DNA from: Paenibacillus sp. PastM-3
Lineage (GTDB): Bacteria; Bacillota; Bacilli; Paenibacillales; Paenibacillaceae
Assembly (NCBI RefSeq): GCF_029893965.1
Contig: NZ_JARXXP010000028.1
Coordinates: forward strand, 1 to 62,695
Length of the DNA: 62,695 nt
Reading direction: 5' to 3'
This document shows positions 26,484 to 35,004 of this stretch, one piece after another (the first letter of the stretch is position 1; each line of letters begins with the position of its first letter). The position numbers and the translations under genes are program-made. The notes below the pieces were generated by a model. The model worked only from the letters and a program-made list of their open reading frames with translations, was not told the DNA's origin and made no database searches.

Positions 26484-27959
26484 TTACTCGTCCGCGGCGC
26501 GGATAAGGGGTGCCTGCTGCTGTGAAACCGGAGTGACGACGGATCGCATCAGGAGCGTGTAAGCCACAAAGCCGACCCCTACGCCGAGAAACCAGGAAAA
26601 CGTATAAAGGGAATGAAGCGCGGGGATGACCAGCCCTATAAAAGAAGCGAACAATCCCAGGAACAAGGCGATGAAGGCCCGGGGGTTCCAGCCGCCCGAA
26701 TAAGCATAAGCCCCGGTTTTGGTATAAAAGCTGTCGACGTCATACTCGCCTTTACGGACGAGATAAAAGTCGGCGATCATGATCCCGGCAACAGGCCCGA
26801 GTGCGCCGCCCACTGCCCCGAGCGCGCTGAAGATCGCGCCTGAATTCTCAATCCAGAGCCAGGGGACAAAAAACAATCCCAGAATCATGGAGATGATGCC
26901 CGCTCTGACAAAGTTTAATTTTCTGGGCATCAGATTAATCAGATCATATGCAGGGGATACAACATTGGCGGCGACGTTGACGGATAAGGTGGCAATCAGC
27001 AGGGAAAATGCGCCCAGAATCAGAACGATCGGATTATCGAACTGAATCAGCAGCTCCACCGGGTCCCAGATCGGCCTGCCGAAGGCGATCACGGTCCCGG
27101 AGGTGATCACGATGCTCATGATCGAGAAGATGATCGCCGTGCCGGGAAGCCCGACCGCCTGCCCGATGATCTGATCCTTTTGGGAGCGGGCAAAACGTGT
27201 GAAATCGGGGATGTTCAGAATAAGCGTGGCCCAAGTGCCGATGAGTCCTGTGACGGACAGGAAGAAGACGCTCCAGAATTTACCGCCCGTCAGAGTTGAA
27301 GGTTCCGAGAACAGCGGTCCAAGCCCGTTGGCCGTTGAGATGGCCCATACGACCAATCCCAGGCCTAGAACGATAACCAAGGGGCCTGCCCATAGCTCAA
27401 AGAATTTGATCCGGTTCATACCGTGCGACACTACGTAAACATGCAGGAACCAAAAGATAACGAAAGAAATCGCGTCATTCAGATTCATACCGATTACGCT
27501 GTAGGCCTCAAGGCCGTTCCAGCCGGGAATAAGCAGACCCAGGACAGCCCCGACCGCCTTGCAGCCAAGGTACGTTTGTACGCAGAACCAGAATATCCCG
27601 ACAAACGCCCGGATAAGCACCGGAACATGAACGCCTTTATATCCGAAGATTGCCCGGATCAACACGGGAAAAGGCAGCCCGTATTTCGCTCCCGCTACAC
27701 TGTTCAACCACATGGCGGCGATGAGAATCACATTGGCTACGAGTACTGTAGCCAGGGCCTGCCACACATTCATGCCCAGTCCCAGCAGGCTTCCTGCCGT
27801 TTCGTACGCCACAATGTTATGCACCATTCCCATCCATACCGTCGTGTAATTCAACCATGTCCAGTCCCGCTTCTCTTTTTTTACAGGGGCCAGATCTTCG
27901 TTGTAAAGATCCGGATCAAACGCATCGTTCTTCACGGAAAGCTCCAGCTGTTGGTTCAT
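26484..27959 (-). CDS. NCS1-family nucleobase/hydantoin/allantoin permease (copy 1)
   Basis: The 491-residue permease has about 12 membrane helices and the NCS1 N-terminal signature YNEDLAPV followed by WLNYTTVWMGMVHNIVAY. It should import hydantoins, allantoin or a related ureide with a cation. The ATG at 27959 has AGGAGG at the right distance; the ATG two codons earlier is too close to it. It is clearly paralogous to the permease at 29352-30815: long stretches such as LNSVAGxKYGLPFPVLIRA are shared. Confidence 0.92.
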   Translation of the reverse strand: MNQQLELSVKNDAFDPDLYNEDLAPVKKEKRDWTWLNYTTVWMGMVHNIVAYETAGSLLGLGMNVWQALATVLVANVILIAAMWLNSVAGAKYGLPFPVLIRAIFGYKGVHVPVLIRAFVGIFWFCVQTYLGCKAVGAVLGLLIPGWNGLEAYSVIGMNLNDAISFVIFWFLHVYVVSHGMNRIKFFELWAGPLVIVLGLGLVVWAISTANGLGPLFSEPSTLTGGKFWSVFFLSVTGLIGTWATLILNIPDFTRFARSQKDQIIGQAVGLPGTAIIFSIMSIVITSGTVIAFGRPIWDPVELLIQFDNPIVLILGAFSLLIATLSVNVAANVVSPAYDLINLMPRKLNFVRAGIISMILGLFFVPWLWIENSGAIFSALGAVGGALGPVAGIMIADFYLVRKGEYDVDSFYTKTGAYAYSGGWNPRAFIALFLGLFASFIGLVIPALHSLYTFSWFLGVGVGFVAYTLLMRSVVTPVSQQQAPLIRAADE

Positions 27960-28049
27960 TCTCATTCCTCCTAAAATGCAATCAGAATTTTAGGACAACG
28001 TACCCCATAAACGATGCTGTTCAGAAGCTGTAGGACTGCGGGCGTTGTA

Positions 28050-29285
28050 CTATTGCATGGCGTAATGAAGAGTCACACGGGAGAGCAGCTCCGTCCCGAG
28101 GGCAATGTCTGCGGTCTCGGCAAATTCCTCGGGATTGTGGCTGATGCCGTTCTTGCAGCGGACAAAGATCATGCCCATGTCCGAAATACTTGCTATGAGC
28201 TGGGCATCATGTCCGGCGCCGCTGACCAGCTCGGGACATTCCAGCTGCATAGCCTTGGACTGTTCCTTCATGACATCCACGATCGCCGGCGTACACTGAA
28301 CGGGCTGTACATTCAAACGTTCGCGGAAGCTTACCTGCAGTCCCCGCTGCTCGCAGATACCGGCGGCACCCTCCTTCACCTGCCGGATCACCTCGTCTCT
28401 GCGGGCTTCATCGACATCGCGGATATCGACCGAGAAGACCACGCGGCCGGGAACGATATTCGAACCGCCCGGTTTGACCTCTACATGCCCAACTGTTCCA
28501 ACAACCGGCTTCCCTTTATAGGAAAGACATACCCTTTCCACAAGCAGGGCGATTTCGCTGGCTCCCAGAAAGGCGTCCTGGCGCATTTCCATGGGCAGCG
28601 TGCCTGCATGACCGGCCTTTCCCTGAACGACGACCTCCATCCAGGAAGGTCCGGCGATGTCGGTCACAATGCCGACAGGCGCCTTCATTTTCTCCAGAAC
28701 CGGTCCTTGCTCGATATGCATCTCCAGATAGACGCGAATATCGCTTTGGGCCCGAACCGCTTCCGCCTTGATCTTCCCGGGGTCGAGACCCATCCGGGCC
28801 AGGGCTTCGGAACGGGTGATTCCCTGTTTGTCCTTTAACCCGAGTTCCTCTTCTGTGGTCGCCCCGATCATGGCCCTGCTTCCGAAGAGCCCGCTCTGGA
28901 AACGGGAACCCTCTTCTTCACAGAAGGCGATGACCTCAATCGGGCGCATCGTCAGGATTCCTTCTTCTTTTAGATGCTGCACTACTTCGATTCCCCCGAG
29001 CACGCCGATGGTACCATCATATTTCCCGCCATTGACCACGGAATCGATATGGGACCCGATGACCACCGGATGCGCCGTCTTGTCCATCCCCTCAACACGG
29101 CCGATCAAATTCCCGGCCGGATCAAGATGCACGGTCATTCCGGCCTGCTCCATCCAGGCCGATACGACAGCCTGGGCCTGCCGGTCTTCCTCGGACAAGG
29201 CGATGCGCGTAACCCCTCCGTCCAGCGTGCGGCCGATATTTCCGAGTGTTTCAATACGCTCTGCCAAACGCTCAGCATTAATCAT
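28050..29285 (-). CDS. hyuC: M20-family N-carbamoyl amino acid / allantoate amidohydrolase
   Basis: The 411-residue zinc-dependent enzyme hydrolyses N-carbamoyl amino acids or allantoate, releasing ammonia and carbon dioxide. Metal ligands are visible in GSHIDSVVNGGKYDG (His78 and Asp89 region), in EEEGSRF, and in a later HIEQGPVLE. The dimerisation and substrate insert is in the middle (MEVVVQGKAGHAGTLPM). Length and motif order match HyuC/AllC/beta-ureidopropionase-type hydrolases. It lies between the two permease genes in the operon. An AAGGAG site precedes the ATG. Confidence 0.9.
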   Translation of the reverse strand: MINAERLAERIETLGNIGRTLDGGVTRIALSEEDRQAQAVVSAWMEQAGMTVHLDPAGNLIGRVEGMDKTAHPVVIGSHIDSVVNGGKYDGTIGVLGGIEVVQHLKEEGILTMRPIEVIAFCEEEGSRFQSGLFGSRAMIGATTEEELGLKDKQGITRSEALARMGLDPGKIKAEAVRAQSDIRVYLEMHIEQGPVLEKMKAPVGIVTDIAGPSWMEVVVQGKAGHAGTLPMEMRQDAFLGASEIALLVERVCLSYKGKPVVGTVGHVEVKPGGSNIVPGRVVFSVDIRDVDEARRDEVIRQVKEGAAGICEQRGLQVSFRERLNVQPVQCTPAIVDVMKEQSKAMQLECPELVSGAGHDAQLIASISDMGMIFVRCKNGISHNPEEFAETADIALGTELLSRVTLHYAMQ

Positions 29286-29351
29286 ATTTCAGTTCTCCTT
29301 GTTCTCTCTGTGTAGTCTTTCATTACTTCGATCCGCCGCCGCGATGCAGTT

Positions 29352-30815
29352 TCAGGGAGTATTCACACCCCCGCCGATACTGTTTTTCATCGAACGGTTC
29401 AGGCTGGCGCGCATCAAAAAGGTATAGGCCAGTCCGCCAACCACAATACCGACAAACCAGTTGTAGGTGTAGACAGCCGCTAGAGCGGGAACGAACAGCC
29501 CGATGAGTGCGGCAACAACACCGATTCCGAGCGCTATGAACGCCTGCGGATTCCATCCGTTTGCATAGCGGAACTCCCCTTCTTTGCTGAAGAAACTGTC
29601 CACGTTGTACTGTCTGCCGCGAACCCAATAATAATCGGTGATCATAATGCCGGCGACCGGCCCGAGCGTTCCGCCGATAGCACCCAAAATCATGTAAATG
29701 GTACCCGCATTGTCAAACCATAGCCATGGCGCGAAGAATAATCCGATAATGATCGAAATCATGCCTGCTTGCACAAAATTCAATTTGGACGGGAGCAGAT
29801 TGACCAAATCGTAGGCCGGCGAAACGACATTCGCGACAATGTTCACGGAAAGCGTTGCGACAAGGAGTGAAAAGGCACCCAGCAAAATGACGAACGGATT
29901 CTTAAACTGCAGCAGAATCTCCACCGGATTCGTGATCGGTTTGCCGAACGCAACGATGGTTCCCGCCGTAATCAGAATGCTCATGAAAGCAAACACCGTC
30001 ATCATAACCGGCAGCCCGATCGCCTGCCCCAGCACTTGATCCTTTTGGCTGCGTGAATATCTTGTCAAATCGGGAATGTTCAGCACCAGCGTTGCAAGTA
30101 CACCGATCAGACCGGTAACCGATAGAAAAAAGCTGTTCCAGAAGGGGCCGCCGGACAATGTTCCTTGAATGGCGAACAGCGGCCCAACGCCATGTGCCAC
30201 CTTGATGGCCCAGCCGACCAGCCCGAAGCCGAGCACAATGACGAGCGGTCCGGCCCACATTTCAAAGTGCCGCACCCGCTCCATCCCATGGGAAATGACC
30301 CAGGCATGCAGCAGCCAGAACACCGCGAAGCCGATCCAATCCTGCAGACCCATACCGAGAAACATGATGTCTCCCAAGGAAGCCCAGCCGGGGTAAAGCA
30401 CCGTTATGATCGCGCCTACCGCCTTACTGCCGGCGTAAGCCTGGGCCGCAAACCAGAATATTCCGATAAATGCCCGGATCATCACCGGTATATGCGCCCC
30501 GCGGTATCCGAATGAGGCGCGGATCAAGACCGGGAAGGGCAAACCGTACTTGGTGCCTGCGACACTGTTCAGCCAGACTACCGCGATCAGCACGACATTG
30601 GAGAGAATGACGGCGCCCAGCGCCTGCCACACGCTCATGCCGATGCTGAGCAAACTTGCCGCAAGTTCATAAGACACAATATTATGAACCATACCCATCC
30701 ATATCGTGGAATAGTTGATCCAATCCCAGGTTCGTTTCTCCTTCGGAACCGGAGCCAGATCCTCGTTATATAACGAAGGATCCGGCTGGGAAACCCGCAC
30801 AGCTGCCGAATCCAT
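29352..30815 (-). CDS. NCS1-family nucleobase/hydantoin/allantoin permease (copy 2)
   Basis: This permease of about 487 residues has the same NCS1 architecture as copy 1, with YNEDLAPV and WINYSTIWMGMVHNIVSYE at the N-terminus. The ATG at 30815 is preferred; a GTG three codons upstream is too close to the AAAGGAGAGG site. It follows hyuB after 28 bases. Retaining two diverged copies in one operon suggests different substrates, or uptake of both substrate and a processing product. Confidence 0.9.
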   Translation of the reverse strand: MDSAAVRVSQPDPSLYNEDLAPVPKEKRTWDWINYSTIWMGMVHNIVSYELAASLLSIGMSVWQALGAVILSNVVLIAVVWLNSVAGTKYGLPFPVLIRASFGYRGAHIPVMIRAFIGIFWFAAQAYAGSKAVGAIITVLYPGWASLGDIMFLGMGLQDWIGFAVFWLLHAWVISHGMERVRHFEMWAGPLVIVLGFGLVGWAIKVAHGVGPLFAIQGTLSGGPFWNSFFLSVTGLIGVLATLVLNIPDLTRYSRSQKDQVLGQAIGLPVMMTVFAFMSILITAGTIVAFGKPITNPVEILLQFKNPFVILLGAFSLLVATLSVNIVANVVSPAYDLVNLLPSKLNFVQAGMISIIIGLFFAPWLWFDNAGTIYMILGAIGGTLGPVAGIMITDYYWVRGRQYNVDSFFSKEGEFRYANGWNPQAFIALGIGVVAALIGLFVPALAAVYTYNWFVGIVVGGLAYTFLMRASLNRSMKNSIGGGVNTP

Positions 30816-30843
30816 AGCCTTCACCTCTCCTTTAACTCAATGA

Positions 30844-32610
30844 TCAGGAACGAAGTCGTCCTGTCGCTTCCCAATCGATTTCCCGCCCCGAGATCACAAC
30901 TCCATAATCCCGTTCGGCGCTTTCAAGTGAAATATATCCGTCGAGCACATCCGACAAGACCGCTGCGGAATCGCGTTCCAGCGGGTTGCCGTAACCGCCG
31001 CCTCCGGGACCGATCAGCATCAGCGAGTCGCCTTTTTGCGCACGGTGGTGCGGAATTTTCGAAGGGAGCGGTGTTTCCTCCCCGCCGGGCGAACGCAGGA
31101 TCAGCTGGCATGCTGTGCCATCGTTGCCGCCGGAGAATCCCCACGGTTTGTACTTCTGGCCGTCCCCCTCAACCGAAAATCCCCCGTTCGCAAGAAACAT
31201 AACTTCCCGGACGGACCCGATGCCGCCGCGGAATTTGCCCGCTGCTGCGGAATGGTCGAACAGCTCGTAGCGCGTCACGCGCAGCGGGTAATGGGATTCA
31301 ATATCTTCGATCGGATTATTGCGGGTATTGGCATACAGTGTATCCACGGCGTCCATGCCATCTTTTTCATACCGTCCGCCGTAGCTGCCTTCCATGATGT
31401 CCATGTACACCCAGTACTGTTCTTCCTTCAGTCCGCTGTAGGCCACAACATTCAGGTTGCCGATTCCGGCGCTGATCTTCTCCGGCACGATTTGCCCGAG
31501 AGCATGCATGAGTGTATCGGCCACCATGTTGCCGGGACAGAAACGGGCGATCGTCGGTGCCGGGAACGAGGGGTTCACCAGCGTACCCTTCGGCGCAATG
31601 ATCTGTATCGGTCTCATTAATCCCGAGTTTTGCGGAATATGCCCGAACAGATCGGAGTCAAGCAGTACCGAACGCAGTGTAAAATAGACAGCGATATCCA
31701 CAGTGCCTTCCAGAGGCATATTGATCGGTCTGTCGGACACTTGAGGCGAGGTTCCCGTTAAATCAACGATGACATCGCTGCCTTTAACCGTAAGCGCCAC
31801 GCATAATTTCAGGTCCTTCTTCTCGGGATCGGGACTGTCCAGAAATCCGTCAATATAACCTTCTGCCTTGTAGGTGCCATCCGGAAGCTTGGCGATTTCA
31901 TTGCGCATCATCCGCTCGGAATAAGCCATCAGATCTTCGCTGGCCGCCAGAACGGTGTCCAGTCCGTAACGTTCCACGATTTCCAGGTAACGCTCCGCTC
32001 CAATCCGGCAGGTCGCGATTTGGGCTTCCATATCGCCGACAACCATATCCGCGGCGCGCACATTATCTTTGAGCATCTGCCAGATCATTTCATTGCGCAC
32101 ACCCTGGTCGTATACCTTGACCGCTTTGAACTGCAGTCCTTCCGCATACGCATCCACGGCATCAACGATTCCGCACGAACCGGGCGTCAACGCTCCAAGA
32201 TCCAGATGATGCGCCGTGGAACAGGAGAATCCGATCAGTTGATCTTCGTAATAGACGGGGACAAAAAAACCTACGTCCGGCTGATGCGATGCACCATAAT
32301 AGGGCGAGTTATGCATAATGACGTCGCCGGGACGGAACACATCCCCCCGCTGTTCCATTAATTTCTTGATCCCCCGCATATAGCCAGGGATGGGACCGGA
32401 CTGCAGCGGCGTGCTGGTCGTTGACTCGCAGAGCTGCTGCCCTTCCGCATCGAGCAGCGCGCAGCCGAAATCCTCCGACTCGCGGATGATGCTGGAATAA
32501 GACATGCGGGCCAGCTTATAGCCCATTTCAATTGCAACATTCTCGAGTGCTCCCCGCAGAACCTGTGAGGTAATCGGGTCGATCGCTTGACGGTTTTCCA
32601 ATTTCTCCAT
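30844..32610 (-). CDS. hyuB: Hydantoinase B/oxoprolinase family protein
   Basis: This 588-residue subunit of an ATP-dependent cyclic amide hydrolase acts with HyuA to open hydantoins or 5-oxoproline-like rings. The opening DPITSQVLRGALENVAIEMG, the GDVIMHNSPYYGASHQPD region and the Gly-rich end (GPGGGGYGNPLERD) are family hallmarks. The ATG at 32610 has an ACGGAGGTG site; a reading from 32715 would run deep into hyuA. The start is only five bases after the hyuA stop, as expected for partners of one complex. Confidence 0.93.
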   Translation of the reverse strand: MEKLENRQAIDPITSQVLRGALENVAIEMGYKLARMSYSSIIRESEDFGCALLDAEGQQLCESTTSTPLQSGPIPGYMRGIKKLMEQRGDVFRPGDVIMHNSPYYGASHQPDVGFFVPVYYEDQLIGFSCSTAHHLDLGALTPGSCGIVDAVDAYAEGLQFKAVKVYDQGVRNEMIWQMLKDNVRAADMVVGDMEAQIATCRIGAERYLEIVERYGLDTVLAASEDLMAYSERMMRNEIAKLPDGTYKAEGYIDGFLDSPDPEKKDLKLCVALTVKGSDVIVDLTGTSPQVSDRPINMPLEGTVDIAVYFTLRSVLLDSDLFGHIPQNSGLMRPIQIIAPKGTLVNPSFPAPTIARFCPGNMVADTLMHALGQIVPEKISAGIGNLNVVAYSGLKEEQYWVYMDIMEGSYGGRYEKDGMDAVDTLYANTRNNPIEDIESHYPLRVTRYELFDHSAAAGKFRGGIGSVREVMFLANGGFSVEGDGQKYKPWGFSGGNDGTACQLILRSPGGEETPLPSKIPHHRAQKGDSLMLIGPGGGGYGNPLERDSAAVLSDVLDGYISLESAERDYGVVISGREIDWEATGRLRS

Positions 32611-32615
32611 TCTAT

Positions 32616-34694
32616 TTACACCTCCGTTTTGATGATCATATTTCCGGTTGCTTCCTGGACGATGGTGCAGTCCGGCGGGATGATGGTGGTCGTATCTTTT
32701 TGCAGCACGACGCACGGGCCGTAGAATACAGTGTCTACCGGAAGCAGATCCCGGCTGTAGAAATTCGTATCCACCTCTTGCAGTTTTCCATTGACGCGGA
32801 ACATGGATTTCTCCGTTTTCACCAAAGCTTTACTCAGTGAACTTCCTTGTCCGGCCAGCGGACGGCCGATTTTCGGCATGGCTCCAATTCCCGTCAGCCG
32901 CAGGTTCACGATTTCAATCGGGCTGCCCTCAAAGGAATGCCCATACTCTCTTTCGTGAAACAGATGAAAGCTACTCCATACATTTTCAATATTATCTGCA
33001 CTTAACGGCTCATCGGGCAACATGACGCGCAGCTCGTATCCTTGACCGATATAGCGGCAGTCAAAATATCCGTGAACTTTAACATTCTCATCTGTAAATC
33101 CGGCCTGCTCAAGCTGTCCCCGGATTTGACCTTCCAGCTTCGCAATAATCGCGTTGACCCGTTCGAGGTCCATCGTCGTGCTCTGCAGGAACAAAGTCTG
33201 AGTCGCATCATATTTGAGATCCGTAGTCAGCAGGCCGGTGGCTGAAGTAATCCCCGGATGCGGCGGAATAATGACCTCCGGCACACCCAGGATTTTGGCC
33301 ACCTCGACGGCGTGCATCGGACCGGCTCCACCCAGAGCCAGCAGGCTGAACCCGCGGGGATCATAGCCTTTTTGCACAGTCTTGGCGCGGATCGCATTGG
33401 CCATGTTGTTGTTGACAATGGTCAGCAGTCCCTCAGCCGTCTCCTCCATCCCCAGTCCCAGCTGTGCGGCCAGGTCGCTTAAGGCGCGCACGGCGTTGTC
33501 CGGATAGATTTGCATCTCGCCGCCGAGGAAATTGTCCGGGTCCAGATGGCCCAGCGCGACATGCGCATCCGTTACCGTCGGCTTTTGTCCGCCGCGTCCA
33601 TAGGAGGCCGGACCCGGATAGGAGCCTGCGCTGCGCGGACCGACCTGGAAGGCGCCGCCCGAGTCAACAAGGGCGATGCTTCCGCCGCCGGCACCGATCG
33701 TATGAATATCAATCATCGGAATTTGCACCGGAAATCCGGCAATCCAGGTGTCCCGCGCTGAGGATTCTCCGAATCCGTGCTCGGTAATGATAGCGATGTC
33801 GGCGCTCGTCCCGCCGACGTCGAATGTAATTAATTTGTCCCGTCCCGACAAATTGCCGGCCCACTGGCCGCCCAGAACACCCGCAGCCGGACCCGACAAC
33901 AGGGTCAGCACCGGTTTTTCCGACATGGTGCGCGCTGTGGCGACGCCGCCGCTGGAAGACATAATATGCAGATCGCAGGTAATGCCCGCTTCCTTGAGCC
34001 GCTGCTCCAGCCGATCGACGTAATTCTGTACTTTGGGCCCGACAAAACCGTTTAGGGCCGCAGTCGTAAACCGTTCGAATTCACGGAACTGTGGGGAAAT
34101 CCCTGAAGATGTGGTTATGTACATATCCGGATCTTCTTCACGGATAATTTCCGCCACGCGGTCCTCATGCTCCGAGTTCAGGTAAGAGAATAACAATCCG
34201 ACAACCACTGATTCGATGCCGTCTGCCTTGAATTGTCTGACAATTTCCCGGACCCGCTGTTCATCCAGCGCGGTTTCCACCTCGGCCTGGCCGGCAACCG
34301 GCACAAGCCGTTCCTTTACCGCCATCCGGTTTCTGCGCTCGATCAGCGGCCGGTCCTGCCACGGAATCTCTTGGGCGATCGAATAATTCTGCGGACGCTG
34401 ATGCCTTCCGATATGGAGAATATCCCGGTATCCTTCCGTAGTAATCATGCCCGTTTTGGCACCGTCATGCTCCAAAATGGAATTTGTCGCAATGGTCGTT
34501 CCGTGGAACACATGGTCCAATGAACTCAAGGGGATTCCGTTGCGCTCACAAATGGCTTTCACCCCGGATATCATCCCGATGGAAGGATCCTCTTTAGTGG
34601 TCGGTACTTTATGAATGTGAGAGGTTCCTTCATCCGTATCCGTGAAAATAATATCGGTAAACGTTCCTCCGACATCGATCCCGATCAATTTCAT
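32616..34694 (-). CDS. hyuA: Hydantoinase A/oxoprolinase family protein
   Basis: The 692-residue ATPase subunit of the ATP-dependent hydantoinase/oxoprolinase starts with the actin-like phosphate-binding loop GIDVGGTFTDIIF at 4-16. The second ATP motif, LITFDVGGTSADIAI, is in the middle, and AIGAGGGSIALVD-type glycines follow. The ATG at 34694 sits behind AGGAGGAG. It is the first gene of the hyu operon, divergent from the PucR-type regulator. The order hyuA-hyuB-permease-hyuC-permease-hyuE matches the gene content of known ATP-dependent hydantoin clusters. Oxoprolinase or N-methylhydantoinase activity remains possible. Confidence 0.93.
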   Translation of the reverse strand: MKLIGIDVGGTFTDIIFTDTDEGTSHIHKVPTTKEDPSIGMISGVKAICERNGIPLSSLDHVFHGTTIATNSILEHDGAKTGMITTEGYRDILHIGRHQRPQNYSIAQEIPWQDRPLIERRNRMAVKERLVPVAGQAEVETALDEQRVREIVRQFKADGIESVVVGLLFSYLNSEHEDRVAEIIREEDPDMYITTSSGISPQFREFERFTTAALNGFVGPKVQNYVDRLEQRLKEAGITCDLHIMSSSGGVATARTMSEKPVLTLLSGPAAGVLGGQWAGNLSGRDKLITFDVGGTSADIAIITEHGFGESSARDTWIAGFPVQIPMIDIHTIGAGGGSIALVDSGGAFQVGPRSAGSYPGPASYGRGGQKPTVTDAHVALGHLDPDNFLGGEMQIYPDNAVRALSDLAAQLGLGMEETAEGLLTIVNNNMANAIRAKTVQKGYDPRGFSLLALGGAGPMHAVEVAKILGVPEVIIPPHPGITSATGLLTTDLKYDATQTLFLQSTTMDLERVNAIIAKLEGQIRGQLEQAGFTDENVKVHGYFDCRYIGQGYELRVMLPDEPLSADNIENVWSSFHLFHEREYGHSFEGSPIEIVNLRLTGIGAMPKIGRPLAGQGSSLSKALVKTEKSMFRVNGKLQEVDTNFYSRDLLPVDTVFYGPCVVLQKDTTTIIPPDCTIVQEATGNMIIKTEV

Positions 34695-34780
34695 TCTGTA
34701 CTCCTCCTTCTGCAAATTCATAAATAAGCAACATGTTATCTAACATTACATAAATGAAGCTTAATCAAGACTGTAGAAGG

Positions 34781-34813
34781 ATTATATTACACAAAATCGC
34801 CAGAATGTTCGGT
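34781..34813 (-). promoter_or_regulatory. hyuA promoter with upstream TTCGGT box
   Basis: TATAAT at 34781-34786 (minus strand) has no good -35 hexamer at the usual distance. Instead a TGTTCGGT box (34806-34813) overlaps the -35 position. A good -10 without a good -35 and with a repeated box there is typical of activator-dependent promoters. Confidence 0.6.
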
Positions 34814-34838
34814 ATATCCCAAAAAACACAGCTCATTT

Positions 34839-34855
34839 TTCGGTTAAAAACCGAA
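34839..34855. promoter_or_regulatory. Palindromic TTCGGTT operator between hyuA and regulator
   Basis: TTCGGTTAAAAACCGAA is a perfect 17-base dyad. Its half site TTCGGTTAA differs at one base from the TTGGTTAA core of the Bacillus PucR box, and it recurs as single copies at 34806-34813 and 34900-34907. It is the likely main binding site of the PucR-type regulator. Confidence 0.7.
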
Positions 34856-34862
34856 TGCCTAC

Positions 34863-34907
34863 TGGTTTCAGGTGAATTATTCTGTTATTATGTAAGGAAA
34901 CCGAACA
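34863..34907 (+). promoter_or_regulatory. Promoter of the PucR-type regulator gene with downstream box
   Basis: An extended -10 (TG-T-TATTAT, hexamer at 34886-34891) is preceded by a weak TGGTTT at 17 bases. ACCGAACA (34900-34907), an inverted copy of the operator half site, falls on the likely transcription start, which would allow autorepression. Confidence 0.5.
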
Positions 34908-35004
34908 TATTGATCCCGCCGACCAATGCTGCTTCTATATCGGCATCCTCTATTCCGGGTTGAGTCTCCCTCCTTGTCAAACGAAAGAAAGCTGGTGAAC
35001 CGTA

